Below, in pieces: positions 25,216 to 33,453 of a stretch of 64,000 nt of DNA. The stretch covers positions 3,286,001 to 3,350,000 of the forward strand of contig NZ_CP030261.1 of NCBI RefSeq assembly GCF_003312915.1, written 5' to 3'. This DNA comes from Flavobacterium fluviale (GTDB lineage Bacteria > Bacteroidota > Bacteroidia > Flavobacteriales > Flavobacteriaceae). Position numbers and translations under genes: made by a program. The notes beneath the pieces are model-generated. The model saw nothing but the letters and a program-made list of their open reading frames with translations. It was not told the DNA's origin and ran no database searches. Position 1 is the first letter of the stretch. Every line of letters begins with the position of its first letter.

Positions 25216-28200
25216 TTAAAAAGTTAGCTGTATGCCAAAAGTCATTATTTTTAATGGCGGAAGAAATCCTGTGCTTATGAATTCGGGATCTCCATCTTTG
25301 TATTTGGTAAAGGTGAGCAGGTTCTGGCCCTGGGCAAACAGTCTGCACTGAGTCTTAAATCCTGTCAGCGGAAGATCATAGGATAATGAAATATTTTTAA
25401 GCCTTATGAAGGAGGCATCACTTACTGCTGCCGTGCTTTCACTAAATCGTGATCCTGCAGTTACCGCGGCTGCGTTATATCCGGCAGTAAAAATCTGGTA
25501 AGAAGCTGTATCTCCGGGATTCTGCCAGCTGTCTTTCAGTTTCTCTGGCTGGTTATACATCTGTCCTGCAGGACCTACCGGATAATTGTAGTTTTTCTGG
25601 CTAGCAAATTGAAACAAAAAATCAAGTTTTATGCCTTTATAGCTCAGCTGATTCTGAAGCCCGCCGAAATATTCCGGATTCAGGTCACAGATGATTTGTT
25701 TGTCACCAGCGGCTGTTATTTTACCGTCGTTATTCAGATCATTGAACTGATAGATGCCCGTCAGGGGATCAATGGCTTTATAGTCGTATAAAAGAACAAT
25801 GTTCAATGGTTTATTAATGCGGTATCTCTGGCTGTAGGTTGACCCTTCAAGTCCCGGAAAACTAAGCAGTTTGTTTTTTGAAAAGCTGATATTCAGATTT
25901 GAAATCCATTGAAAAGCTCCCTTGTTTAGATTTACAGTACGGAGCGTAAATTCTAAACCGGAATTTTCCACTTCGGCATCAAGGTTTGACTGAAGGCTCT
26001 GAAAGCCTGTAGTTGAAGCCATTGGTATACCTACCAGCTGATTAGAAGATCGATTTCTGTACCAAGCAGCCGTCAAAAAAAGCTTATCCTGTAGAAAACC
26101 AGTTTCAATTGCTGCTTCCAGTTTTCTATTGGTTTCCCATGCAAAATTCGGGTTATAGAGGCTCGTTGGCTGTAAACCTACATTTCCATTGTATAATACT
26201 CCTGATACAGAATAAGTATCAAGGAATTTGTAATCACCGATTTGATCGCTGCCGGTTGTTCCGTAGCTGGCTCTTAATTTACCAAATGAGAGCCAATGGA
26301 GACCTTTGGCAAAGTTCTCTTTTGAAAAAAGCCAAGCAGCTCCTGCGGCTCCAAAAAAGGCAAACTGATTTCCTGGACCAAAACGGCTGGAACCATCGCG
26401 GCGTGCCGTAAGGTTTAAAATATAACGTTCTTTATAGTTATAATTGGCTCTTCCAAAGAATGCCTGATATTTGTAGAGGGTCTCGGTGTCTGCAACTGCA
26501 CGTACTGTGGTAGCAGAAGAGAGGTTATAAATTAGGCTATTGGATGGGAATCCTGTCCCGGACTGTACAAGCTGATCGGTTGACTGGTCCTGAAAAGTAG
26601 CCCCAAGAAGAAGTTCCAGTTTTCCTGCACTGAGATTTGAGTTCCAAGCGACCTGCGGTTCCACAATCCATGAATTCCGGCTGGTATTGTTCAGAAATAG
26701 TGTAGAGTACGAACTGTTGTAATTAAGTTTAGGGTCATATATTGTAGAAGGCGAAATCCTGGTTTCGGTATGACGCAGATCGCTGTACCCAAAACTGCTT
26801 TTTATTAGAAGCTTCTCTGTTATTTCATAAGTCAGTACCGTATTGGCAAGGAAATCATAGCTTTTGGATTCGAATTTTGCCGGTAGATTAGCGAGCGGGT
26901 TCTGCCATGTACTGCCTTCCCAATTGAGGCTTCCATCCTTATTGTACAAAGCAGGAGCGTTTGGAGCCAATGTCTGTGCTACAATAGTAAGATCCGAGGA
27001 CGGCTGGTCATTATCCTGAACTGTATATCCTGTTGAGAATTGTATTTTGAATTTCTGATTTTCTGACCGGTGGTTCAGACTAAACTGTGAACCGCCTTTT
27101 TTATACAGGAAATTACCGGGATAAACGGTAGTTTCAGTATGATAGTTTCCGCTGAGAAGAAAATTGGTATTTTGTGATCCTCCAGAAACTGTACCCTGCA
27201 GATCTGTAAAAACAGAAGTGCCTCCAAGGAGCTCTTTCTGCCAGTCCGTATATCGGTTCTGATCCCATTTTCCATTGACATCATAGGCTGAAGCAGGATA
27301 GGTGGTTACACCGTCATTGGCATAAGCCTGGCGACGCATTGCTAAATACTGGGAAGTATCCATTAGTTTTATAAATTTGGTAACACTCCCGGCTCCTGTG
27401 GTCGCATTTACTGTGAATGTCGTTTTTCCGCTTCTTCCTTTTTTTGTAGTAATCAGCACCACACCATTCGCACCACGTGAACCGTAAATAGAGGTTGCAT
27501 CGGCATCTTTAAGCACTTCAATGCTCTCGACCTGGTCAGGATTGATTCCGTTAAGAGGGCTGGTCAATGTTGGGAAAAGAGTCGCGGTCTGCCCATGGCC
27601 GACAGTGTCAGAGGAATAAGGTACGCCGTCTATAACATACAAGGGGGCATTTCCTTCAGCCCGCAGACTGTTCTGTCCCCTTATCTTAATGTCAAAACCT
27701 CCGCCGGGCACTCCTGTAGTCTGGATGATCGAAACTCCCGCCATCCTTCCCTGCATTGTGGCAAGGACATTGGTCACAGGCTGTGTTTCAATATCCTTAG
27801 AGGTTATGCGGGCAATGCTTCCCGTACGTTCGCTTTCCTTCACTGAATAATAGCCGGCATTGACACGCACTTCCTGCAGGGTCGTGGTATCATACTCCAA
27901 TTTAATGTCAATCTTGCTATTGCCTCTCACAGGAACAAGTTTTGTCTTAAAACCGAGAAATGAAACCAAGAGCGTATCGTTGGGCGATACATTTATGGAA
28001 TACTGCCCGTTGTAATCGGTGATCGCAGCATTATTTCCCCGTCCCTTTACGGCAACGGTGACACCGGGCAGGGGAGCTGTTCCATCGCTGACGGTTCCAC
28101 GAACCTGATGCTGCTGATAAGAAAAAGTGTAATGCCGTTTCGAATTTCCGGCAATTGATGATGAAAAAGACAGCAATATGCCAGTAAAAAAAAGGCAATA

Positions 28201-28239
28201 AAGCGCTTTCCCATCTTTGTAAAATGAAAAATAATTCAT
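25216..28239 (-). CDS. SusC/RagA-type TonB-dependent outer membrane transporter
   Basis: 1007 residues. After a signal region there is a carboxypeptidase-D-like beta domain (VRGTVSDGTAPLPGVTVAVKG), then the plug with the SusC signature (YSVKESERTGSIARI and YVIDGVPYSSD) and ADATSIYGSRGANGVVLITTKKG, then a 22-strand barrel ending in an aromatic residue (FGIQLTF). TonB-linked SusC channels import ligands held by SusD. No anti-sigma or sigma factor pair is next to it, so control probably comes from elsewhere. It is the first gene of the SusC-SusD-S9 operon, and its partners suggest a peptide rather than a glycan as cargo. Confidence 0.93.
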   Translation of the reverse strand: MNYFSFYKDGKALYCLFFTGILLSFSSSIAGNSKRHYTFSYQQHQVRGTVSDGTAPLPGVTVAVKGRGNNAAITDYNGQYSINVSPNDTLLVSFLGFKTKLVPVRGNSKIDIKLEYDTTTLQEVRVNAGYYSVKESERTGSIARITSKDIETQPVTNVLATMQGRMAGVSIIQTTGVPGGGFDIKIRGQNSLRAEGNAPLYVIDGVPYSSDTVGHGQTATLFPTLTSPLNGINPDQVESIEVLKDADATSIYGSRGANGVVLITTKKGRSGKTTFTVNATTGAGSVTKFIKLMDTSQYLAMRRQAYANDGVTTYPASAYDVNGKWDQNRYTDWQKELLGGTSVFTDLQGTVSGGSQNTNFLLSGNYHTETTVYPGNFLYKKGGSQFSLNHRSENQKFKIQFSTGYTVQDNDQPSSDLTIVAQTLAPNAPALYNKDGSLNWEGSTWQNPLANLPAKFESKSYDFLANTVLTYEITEKLLIKSSFGYSDLRHTETRISPSTIYDPKLNYNSSYSTLFLNNTSRNSWIVEPQVAWNSNLSAGKLELLLGATFQDQSTDQLVQSGTGFPSNSLIYNLSSATTVRAVADTETLYKYQAFFGRANYNYKERYILNLTARRDGSSRFGPGNQFAFFGAAGAAWLFSKENFAKGLHWLSFGKLRASYGTTGSDQIGDYKFLDTYSVSGVLYNGNVGLQPTSLYNPNFAWETNRKLEAAIETGFLQDKLFLTAAWYRNRSSNQLVGIPMASTTGFQSLQSNLDAEVENSGLEFTLRTVNLNKGAFQWISNLNISFSKNKLLSFPGLEGSTYSQRYRINKPLNIVLLYDYKAIDPLTGIYQFNDLNNDGKITAAGDKQIICDLNPEYFGGLQNQLSYKGIKLDFLFQFASQKNYNYPVGPAGQMYNQPEKLKDSWQNPGDTASYQIFTAGYNAAAVTAGSRFSESTAAVSDASFIRLKNISLSYDLPLTGFKTQCRLFAQGQNLLTFTKYKDGDPEFISTGFLPPLKIMTFGIQLTF

Positions 28240-28490
28240 AATATTGGGATTGGTTAGTTAAATATGATTTGATTAGCTACAGGCTCTCTATGTTAGTTTG
28301 GCGACGAGATAGAGGGCTATTTTTATGTGTTAATTATGGTTGCTTACGGACCCATGAAAGAATTAATTCATATTAAAATTTTTAAGATTAAAAATTTTAT
28401 AAATGAAAACTTAAATAACCTGAAGAATTTTATTGCTGAGAATATTTAAGGAGAGTTTTATCCATAAAAAAGCGTGGAACTCAGCTTAGA

Positions 28491-28601
28491 CGTTTTCAAG
28501 GTACTGGTATACCACCGCACGAATAAGTGAGCCCACGCCATAAGACGTGAGCATCTTACTTATCATCTCGTGCGTTTAAAAATTACCAGTTTTTGAAAAC
28601 G
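28491..28601. other. 111-nt imperfect inverted repeat, possible structured RNA or DNA site
   Basis: Four stems nest around one axis: 28491-28499 with 28593-28601 (9 bp), 28503-28509 with 28584-28590 (7 bp), 28516-28522 with 28568-28574 (7 bp) and 28523-28528 with 28558-28563 (6 bp). An apical stem (28531-28537 with 28546-28552, one mismatch) carries an 8-nt loop. Internal loops are small and uneven, as in a folded RNA. It is not a terminator (no T-run) and does not match the attC pattern. Strand of any transcript is unknown. Confidence 0.6.
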
Positions 28602-28688
28602 AGATTCAAAGCGAATGCTTCATTATATTTTATTGAAGTTTCGCAAATATAAATATTTCAATACAAATATAATGAAAAATAACAAATA

Positions 28689-28702
28689 TGGACTATAGTC
28701 CA
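28689..28702. promoter_or_regulatory. C-box-type palindrome, likely operator of the XRE regulator
   Basis: TGGACTATAGTCCA is a perfect 14-bp palindrome ending 37 bp before the ATG at 28740. Its core GACTATAGTC matches the GACT...AGTC boxes bound by controller (C) proteins of restriction-modification systems, and the gene that follows is a small XRE protein of C-protein size. The consensus is recalled, not checked. Confidence 0.65.
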
Positions 28703-28739
28703 TTGAAATTTAACAAAAAAAATTGCCCCTTTGTGTAAC

Positions 28740-28973
28740 ATGAACAACAACTTATCTGAAATAGAAAATTACATAATTCAACGCGTTAGAACTATTCGTA
28801 AAGAAAAAGGTCTAACACAAGAACAATTGTCTCTCAGATTAGATAAGGGCGTTGGTTTTATTGGTGATATAGAATCATCAAAAAAAGCTAAATATAACCT
28901 TAAACACTTAAATGATATTGCAAAAATATTTGAGTGCTCTCCTAAGGATTTTTGGCCAGATAAAGCGTTATAA
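28740..28973 (+). CDS. Small XRE-family regulator, C-protein-like
   Basis: 77 residues from the ATG at 28740 (a TTG three codons earlier is possible). Almost the whole protein is one helix-turn-helix domain: RVRTIRKEKGLTQEQLSLRL, then a recognition helix around GVGFIGDIESSKK, then LNDIAKIFECSPKDF. Length and layout match restriction-modification controller proteins, which bind a palindromic C-box and first switch on, then limit, their own gene and the effector gene. The matching palindrome lies just upstream. The gene converges with the methyltransferase gene, so any target other than itself is uncertain. Confidence 0.8.
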   Translation: MNNNLSEIENYIIQRVRTIRKEKGLTQEQLSLRLDKGVGFIGDIESSKKAKYNLKHLNDIAKIFECSPKDFWPDKAL

Positions 28974-29112
28974 GAACTCAAAAAAATTAATTTGTTCCAA
29001 TAATGCACATATAAAAAATCTAATTTTTTTAAAATACAAAAAGCGAGAAAATTAACTTTGATAAGTATTTTAAAACAAATTAATAAATAATGTTACACCA
29101 TATTTATTTTGT

Positions 29113-30021
29113 TTAAATTGATGGAATAAACTGTATTTTCTTTGAATTACTCTTTTTTGTTAATTTAAAATCGATTGGACTCCACTTTTGAACTGTCGGT
29201 TGTAGAAGTTCTTTACTAAAAAATAAGATCTCCTGTCCAATTTTGCTAGAGTGAGCAGAATGGTTAAAAGTATACTCTTTTTTTGCAAAAGGTGAATATA
29301 GTTCTCGTATGATAGGATGATTATCATATGAAACAATCCAGTTTATTTTATTTATTTTTTTTATTTTGTTGGCGACTTCTTCGTGATCATTTTTTTGATA
29401 ATAATTCATATATAAAGATGAAGCTTTAAGATAATAAGGAGGGTCAAAGTAAAAGATTGTATTGGCATTGTTTGATTCTTGCTCCATTTTATCGATAAGA
29501 TCCAAGGCATCTAAGCAATATAAGGTTATATTACTCTTGCGCGAGGCAATCAACCTTATCTTTCGGATAATTTCGGATTTATTAAAACGACAATCAAGTT
29601 TATATGCACCATTTTGATCATTTCCGCCTATCACACCACCTTTTATAATACCATCTCTATTTGTTCTATTAAGAAATAAAGTTGAAAAACCTAACTCTAA
29701 TAAAGTTGAATTTTCTTTATTGTTTTGAATTCTTTTTAATCTGTTACGATTTTCGATGTTTATCTCAGTCTTTTCAATTAATTCGCAAAGATTGTCTGTT
29801 TCAAACAATACGGAATACCAGAAAGCATAAATTGATTGGTCTTTGTCGTTAATTGTTATATTGTCAACAAAGCCTTCAAATAATAAAAATAAAGCCACCG
29901 AAGCACCACCGGCGTATGGTTCAACATAGTGTCCACTGATGCCATTATCAATACAAATTTTTGCTACAAATGCAGCTAATTTATTTTTGCCACCTGGATA
30001 TCGTAGAGGGGAGTAAAACAT
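29113..30021 (-). CDS. Dam-class (D12) N6-adenine DNA methyltransferase
   Basis: 302 residues. The enzyme moves a methyl group from S-adenosylmethionine to adenine N6 in a DNA site that the sequence does not reveal. Visible motifs: the N-terminal SPLRYPGGKNKL, motif I EPYAGGAS (about 34-41), the LNRTNRDG target-recognition start (about 117), and catalytic motif IV DPPYY (about 194). The order is the alpha class used by Dam and many type II methyltransferases. It lies 28 bp after the ParB-like gene on the same strand, so they are probably one transcript. No standard restriction enzyme gene is beside it. Confidence 0.93.
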   Translation of the reverse strand: MFYSPLRYPGGKNKLAAFVAKICIDNGISGHYVEPYAGGASVALFLLFEGFVDNITINDKDQSIYAFWYSVLFETDNLCELIEKTEINIENRNRLKRIQNNKENSTLLELGFSTLFLNRTNRDGIIKGGVIGGNDQNGAYKLDCRFNKSEIIRKIRLIASRKSNITLYCLDALDLIDKMEQESNNANTIFYFDPPYYLKASSLYMNYYQKNDHEEVANKIKKINKINWIVSYDNHPIIRELYSPFAKKEYTFNHSAHSSKIGQEILFFSKELLQPTVQKWSPIDFKLTKKSNSKKIQFIPSI

Positions 30022-30049
30022 AATACATTAATATATCGAACAAATCTAT

Positions 30050-31555
30050 TTAATTTTTATTAATATCTTCCCATAAAGTCTTTATAAATGGCTCTAATAA
30101 ATCCCATTTCGTTTTCAATTCACTACTAGAAGGCTCCAAGGTACTCGAGTGGACATATTGATGAAACTTTTCAATTGATAAATAAGAATGTTGCATTTTT
30201 GAAGAACCTACTACAGAAATATTAGCAAATATCTTTTTTGCATGTCCAGCTTCAGTCATTTTATTTACAACCCATATGATTTTTCCAGATATCGTATCAT
30301 CTTTTTTGAAAAAATGTCCATGTTTCTTTTCCGCGTAATAATCTAGAGATACTTCTATAAAGACTCTAAATAAGACACCGACAGAATTCGGAACTGACTT
30401 TATTGAATCATCAAGAATCAGATCGTCTCTTAGTTCTCGATAGATATTATTAATTTTATTTTGATTAATTGTCAGTTTACAATCCTTTGGAATTAGCCTT
30501 TTTCGGGCAGTCGACTTTCCTTTTACTTTATTCGATCTTTCAGGGATAATTGCAGCACTCGAACCTTTCGAAGCATCTTTTATGACAGGTGATTCAGGTA
30601 ATTTTTCAATACTTTTCTCTTCCTTATCGTTTCCTATTTTGTCATCATTTATATATGGATGAAAATCTTCAACATCTACTTTAGTTTCGGAATCTACCGT
30701 CGCTTTCTCCTCTTTTATAACAGATGTAAAATTAGTATTTATTGTAATAGATCTTAGATATTCGTCTATACTTTCCGTATCTAATCGTGAGAAAATTTTG
30801 CCATTAAACGTCTTTTTTAAAAGTATATCGTATATTATAATTTCAAGTTTATCTAAAAATTGATTGTCTTCAGAAATCAAATTATTATCGTCATCAAATA
30901 CAAGGTTAAAGTACTTGGCAGAAGTTACTGTATTTAAAATTCTAAATAACGTCGTTACAAAACCTTTTCCTAATATTTTATCTTTATCATCACCTGGGAT
31001 ATTCAGATTTCTAATAATTACTGATAAGTTGCTTTTAAAAATATCAATTTTGTCAGGATTATCAAGCCAACGAACTTTCGCATTGGAATTTTCCATAGAT
31101 CCCCATGCTACCTCATTATTATTATTAAGATGTTTTCTATTTACATATCTTAAAATTTCTCTTTTATCACTTGAAACTACGCAATCAATTTTAAAGTTCT
31201 CATCAATATTTATAGACCTTTTAAGCTGTGCAAAATAACTTCTAATATCTTCATTACTAGTTAAGTTTGGATCTAATAAAAGTTTATATACAGTTAACCT
31301 CCTATTTCCTTCGTATACAATATTTTGACCTTCGCCATTAAATATTGCAAGTTTTTCAAATATAGGCATATCGAAGTCTTCAACAACTTCTTTGGCAAAT
31401 GTCTTAATTTTGTAATAAGGGACCGAAACGATATAATCAATTAACTCATTTTCATTTTTGTGGAAATACTCTTTTGGAAATCTTGGATTATCTGACCAAA
31501 GTTTAAGATTTTTTAATGGAATTTTTACTTCTGTGAATCCTAATGTTTCTGCCAT
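30050..31555 (-). CDS. ParB/Srx N-terminal-like protein, possible defence effector
   Basis: 501 residues. Residues about 10-95 resemble the ParB/sulfiredoxin fold: IPLKNLKLWSDNPR, then QNIVYEGNRRLTVYKLL, where the GNRR motif is the usual nucleotide-binding or catalytic spot of ParB-like domains (also seen in DUF262/GmrS-type restriction proteins). The middle is charged and low in complexity (about 265-345), and the C-terminal 150 residues form another helical domain that I do not recognise. It is too unlike chromosomal ParB (no centromere-binding HTH is visible) to be a segregation protein. Pairing with a Dam-class methyltransferase suggests a restriction or modification role. Confidence 0.65.
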   Translation of the reverse strand: MAETLGFTEVKIPLKNLKLWSDNPRFPKEYFHKNENELIDYIVSVPYYKIKTFAKEVVEDFDMPIFEKLAIFNGEGQNIVYEGNRRLTVYKLLLDPNLTSNEDIRSYFAQLKRSINIDENFKIDCVVSSDKREILRYVNRKHLNNNNEVAWGSMENSNAKVRWLDNPDKIDIFKSNLSVIIRNLNIPGDDKDKILGKGFVTTLFRILNTVTSAKYFNLVFDDDNNLISEDNQFLDKLEIIIYDILLKKTFNGKIFSRLDTESIDEYLRSITINTNFTSVIKEEKATVDSETKVDVEDFHPYINDDKIGNDKEEKSIEKLPESPVIKDASKGSSAAIIPERSNKVKGKSTARKRLIPKDCKLTINQNKINNIYRELRDDLILDDSIKSVPNSVGVLFRVFIEVSLDYYAEKKHGHFFKKDDTISGKIIWVVNKMTEAGHAKKIFANISVVGSSKMQHSYLSIEKFHQYVHSSTLEPSSSELKTKWDLLEPFIKTLWEDINKN

Positions 31556-31611
31556 AATTTTTAAAGTTGATTTGATAAATTCTTCAGTATTTTGAGTAAC
31601 TGCAAGCTTAA

Positions 31612-31619
31612 CAAAAATA
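31612..31619 (-). promoter_or_regulatory. Possible -7 element for the ParB-like and methyltransferase operon
   Basis: Reading leftwards the bases are TATTTTTG, matching TAnnTTTG, 56 bp before the ATG at 31555. The upstream TTG is not well placed. Confidence 0.4.
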
Positions 31620-31777
31620 GCAGATTTTTCGTCTTTTTTTTAAATTTATTTTTTTTAAAATTATTACGCAGATATAAACGTAAAACTTTTTCGATTTTTC
31701 TTAAGAGTAAGTTTAATAATTTAATTAGGAATGTTAAAAATAAGTATATTAGTGTTTTTTAATGACTTTCTGAAAAT

Positions 31778-33328
31778 ATGATTGTAAACAAGATTGCTAT
31801 AGAGAAATTTCGTGGTTTTACCAGTGCCGAATTTGAATTAGGAACTAATATAACTGTTATTGCTGGACAAAACGGAACCCAAAAAACAACAGTGTTAGGA
31901 CTTTTAAGCCAACCATTTACTATAACAGATAAGGAAAATCCCATTTATAAAGAGAAGCCTCTATGTGGAGGAAATTATAAGTCATCTTTTTCTGATAAAT
32001 TTAAGTTATCTAGTAAATTTGACTTAGCAAAAAATCATACTTGGACCTTAAGTACTATCGATAAAGATAATCCTGAGTTTACTGTAGAAAGCATTCCCCG
32101 CGATCATGAAAATGTCAGATTTTGGAAAAAAGGGGATAAATCGAAAGGTTCAGGTTATTTACAGTACCCTGTTATTTATTTAAGTTTACAAAGACTTATG
32201 CCACTTGGAGAGGACGCTAATTTGAGTTCTTCAAATGAAATCGAACTAGACAAAGAAGAGCAAATCTTTCTTCAAAAGTTCCACAAACAAATATTAATAA
32301 TTCCTGACTTAGAAATAAGTAGTATTGACTATTTATCAAGTAAAACCAAAAATACTTTAGGAATCAGTACAGATTTCTATGATTGGAAAATGAACTCTTC
32401 AGGGCAAGATAACTTGGGGAAAATTTTGCTTGCAGTACTATCATTTAGAAGATTAAAATTGAAGTACAAAGATTATTATACACATGGTTTATTAGTAATT
32501 GATGAAATTGATACCACTTTATATCCGGCATCGCAAATAAGACTTTTTGAAGCCCTACGCAAGTTTTCTTCTCAATTTAATCTCCAAATAATTTTTACTA
32601 CTCATTCTTTAACCCTTTTGGAAGAAGCATGTAAAATTCAAGACAGTAACAACCTAAAAAATCAAGTAAAAGTTGTTTACTTGCAAAAAGTTGATAGAGA
32701 AATAAAGGTAAATCAAAATGTTAAGTATAGTTATATTCAAGATAAATTAAACGTAACATTGTCTGGATTAACTCCTCAAAAAAAAATCACCACTTTTAGT
32801 GAAGATAAAGAAACCGAAATTTTTTTAAAAGGACTTTTAAAGACAAAAGCAAGTAGTTTAAAGTTTTTGCAATGCACTTTAGGTTGCAATAATTATATAG
32901 CGCTTGTCAAAAAGAAAATAAAGGGTTTTACATTTCCTGAAAGTATTATTTGCTTAGATGGTGATGTTATATTAGATAAAACAATAATGAAGGAGATAGC
33001 AAAACAGAAAAACTTTTTAATATTGCCAGGAGGCGATTCACCTGAAAGATTACTAGCAACATATTTGTTTCAGGAACCTGAGTCTTCGGAAATATGGGAT
33101 ACTTTATTTTTGAATTACTCAAAACAGTTTTGCTTTAGCATCTATTCCTATAATGAAATTTTAGATGACCGCAATAAAGCTAAATCATGGTTTAAAAGCC
33201 AAGAACAATATTGGGGTAGATCGTGTACCAAAATAATAAACTTATGGGCAAAACAAAATAATTCAATTGTTGATGATTTTATAAAACAATTTGAGTCGTT
33301 AATGGCCAAATTTCGCTTACAACAATAA
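31778..33328 (+). CDS. OLD-like ATPase with C-terminal TOPRIM-like region
   Basis: 516 residues. The ATPase part is of the SMC/ABC-like AAA-15 kind: a Walker A region at about residues 30-37 (GQNGTQKT), an SSGQDNLGK signature-like segment (about 207), Walker B LLVIDEIDTTL (about 240-250) and an H-loop TTHSLTLLE (about 275). The last 170 residues read like a TOPRIM nuclease: FSEDKETEIFL (about 342) and CLDGDVIL (about 394). That domain order is the OLD family, nucleases used in phage defence. The glycine normally before the Walker A lysine is Gln here. It is divergent from the ParB-like/methyltransferase operon over a 222-bp gap, which suggests common control. Confidence 0.8.
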   Translation: MIVNKIAIEKFRGFTSAEFELGTNITVIAGQNGTQKTTVLGLLSQPFTITDKENPIYKEKPLCGGNYKSSFSDKFKLSSKFDLAKNHTWTLSTIDKDNPEFTVESIPRDHENVRFWKKGDKSKGSGYLQYPVIYLSLQRLMPLGEDANLSSSNEIELDKEEQIFLQKFHKQILIIPDLEISSIDYLSSKTKNTLGISTDFYDWKMNSSGQDNLGKILLAVLSFRRLKLKYKDYYTHGLLVIDEIDTTLYPASQIRLFEALRKFSSQFNLQIIFTTHSLTLLEEACKIQDSNNLKNQVKVVYLQKVDREIKVNQNVKYSYIQDKLNVTLSGLTPQKKITTFSEDKETEIFLKGLLKTKASSLKFLQCTLGCNNYIALVKKKIKGFTFPESIICLDGDVILDKTIMKEIAKQKNFLILPGGDSPERLLATYLFQEPESSEIWDTLFLNYSKQFCFSIYSYNEILDDRNKAKSWFKSQEQYWGRSCTKIINLWAKQNNSIVDDFIKQFESLMAKFRLQQ

Positions 33329-33453
33329 AGTTAGATTACTGTTAAAAAATCAAATAAACTATTTAAGTTGAAAATGCTTTAAATACGACTTACTTGCCAT
33401 TATTTCAATTTAAAGCATCTTCGTACAATTTAAATGCTTTCAAACTTTACTCT

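Larger units (their letters stand above)
28240..28739. other. Intergenic region between susC-like and the XRE regulator gene
   Basis: 500 bases. It holds the starts of two divergent transcripts, a 111-nt imperfect hairpin (28491-28601) and a C-box palindrome (28689-28702). A weaker stem (CTCTAT at about 28286-28291 with ATAGAG at about 28309-28314) lies near the susC start. No gene is visible. Confidence 0.5.

Noticed and set aside
28491..28601. The large hairpin as an integron attC site or a retron RNA.
   Set aside because: The ends do not carry the attC core pattern, and there is no reverse transcriptase or integron integrase gene nearby.
30050..31555. The ParB-like gene as a partition protein.
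   Set aside because: No centromere-binding helix-turn-helix is visible and no parA-like gene is adjacent; the neighbour is a methyltransferase.
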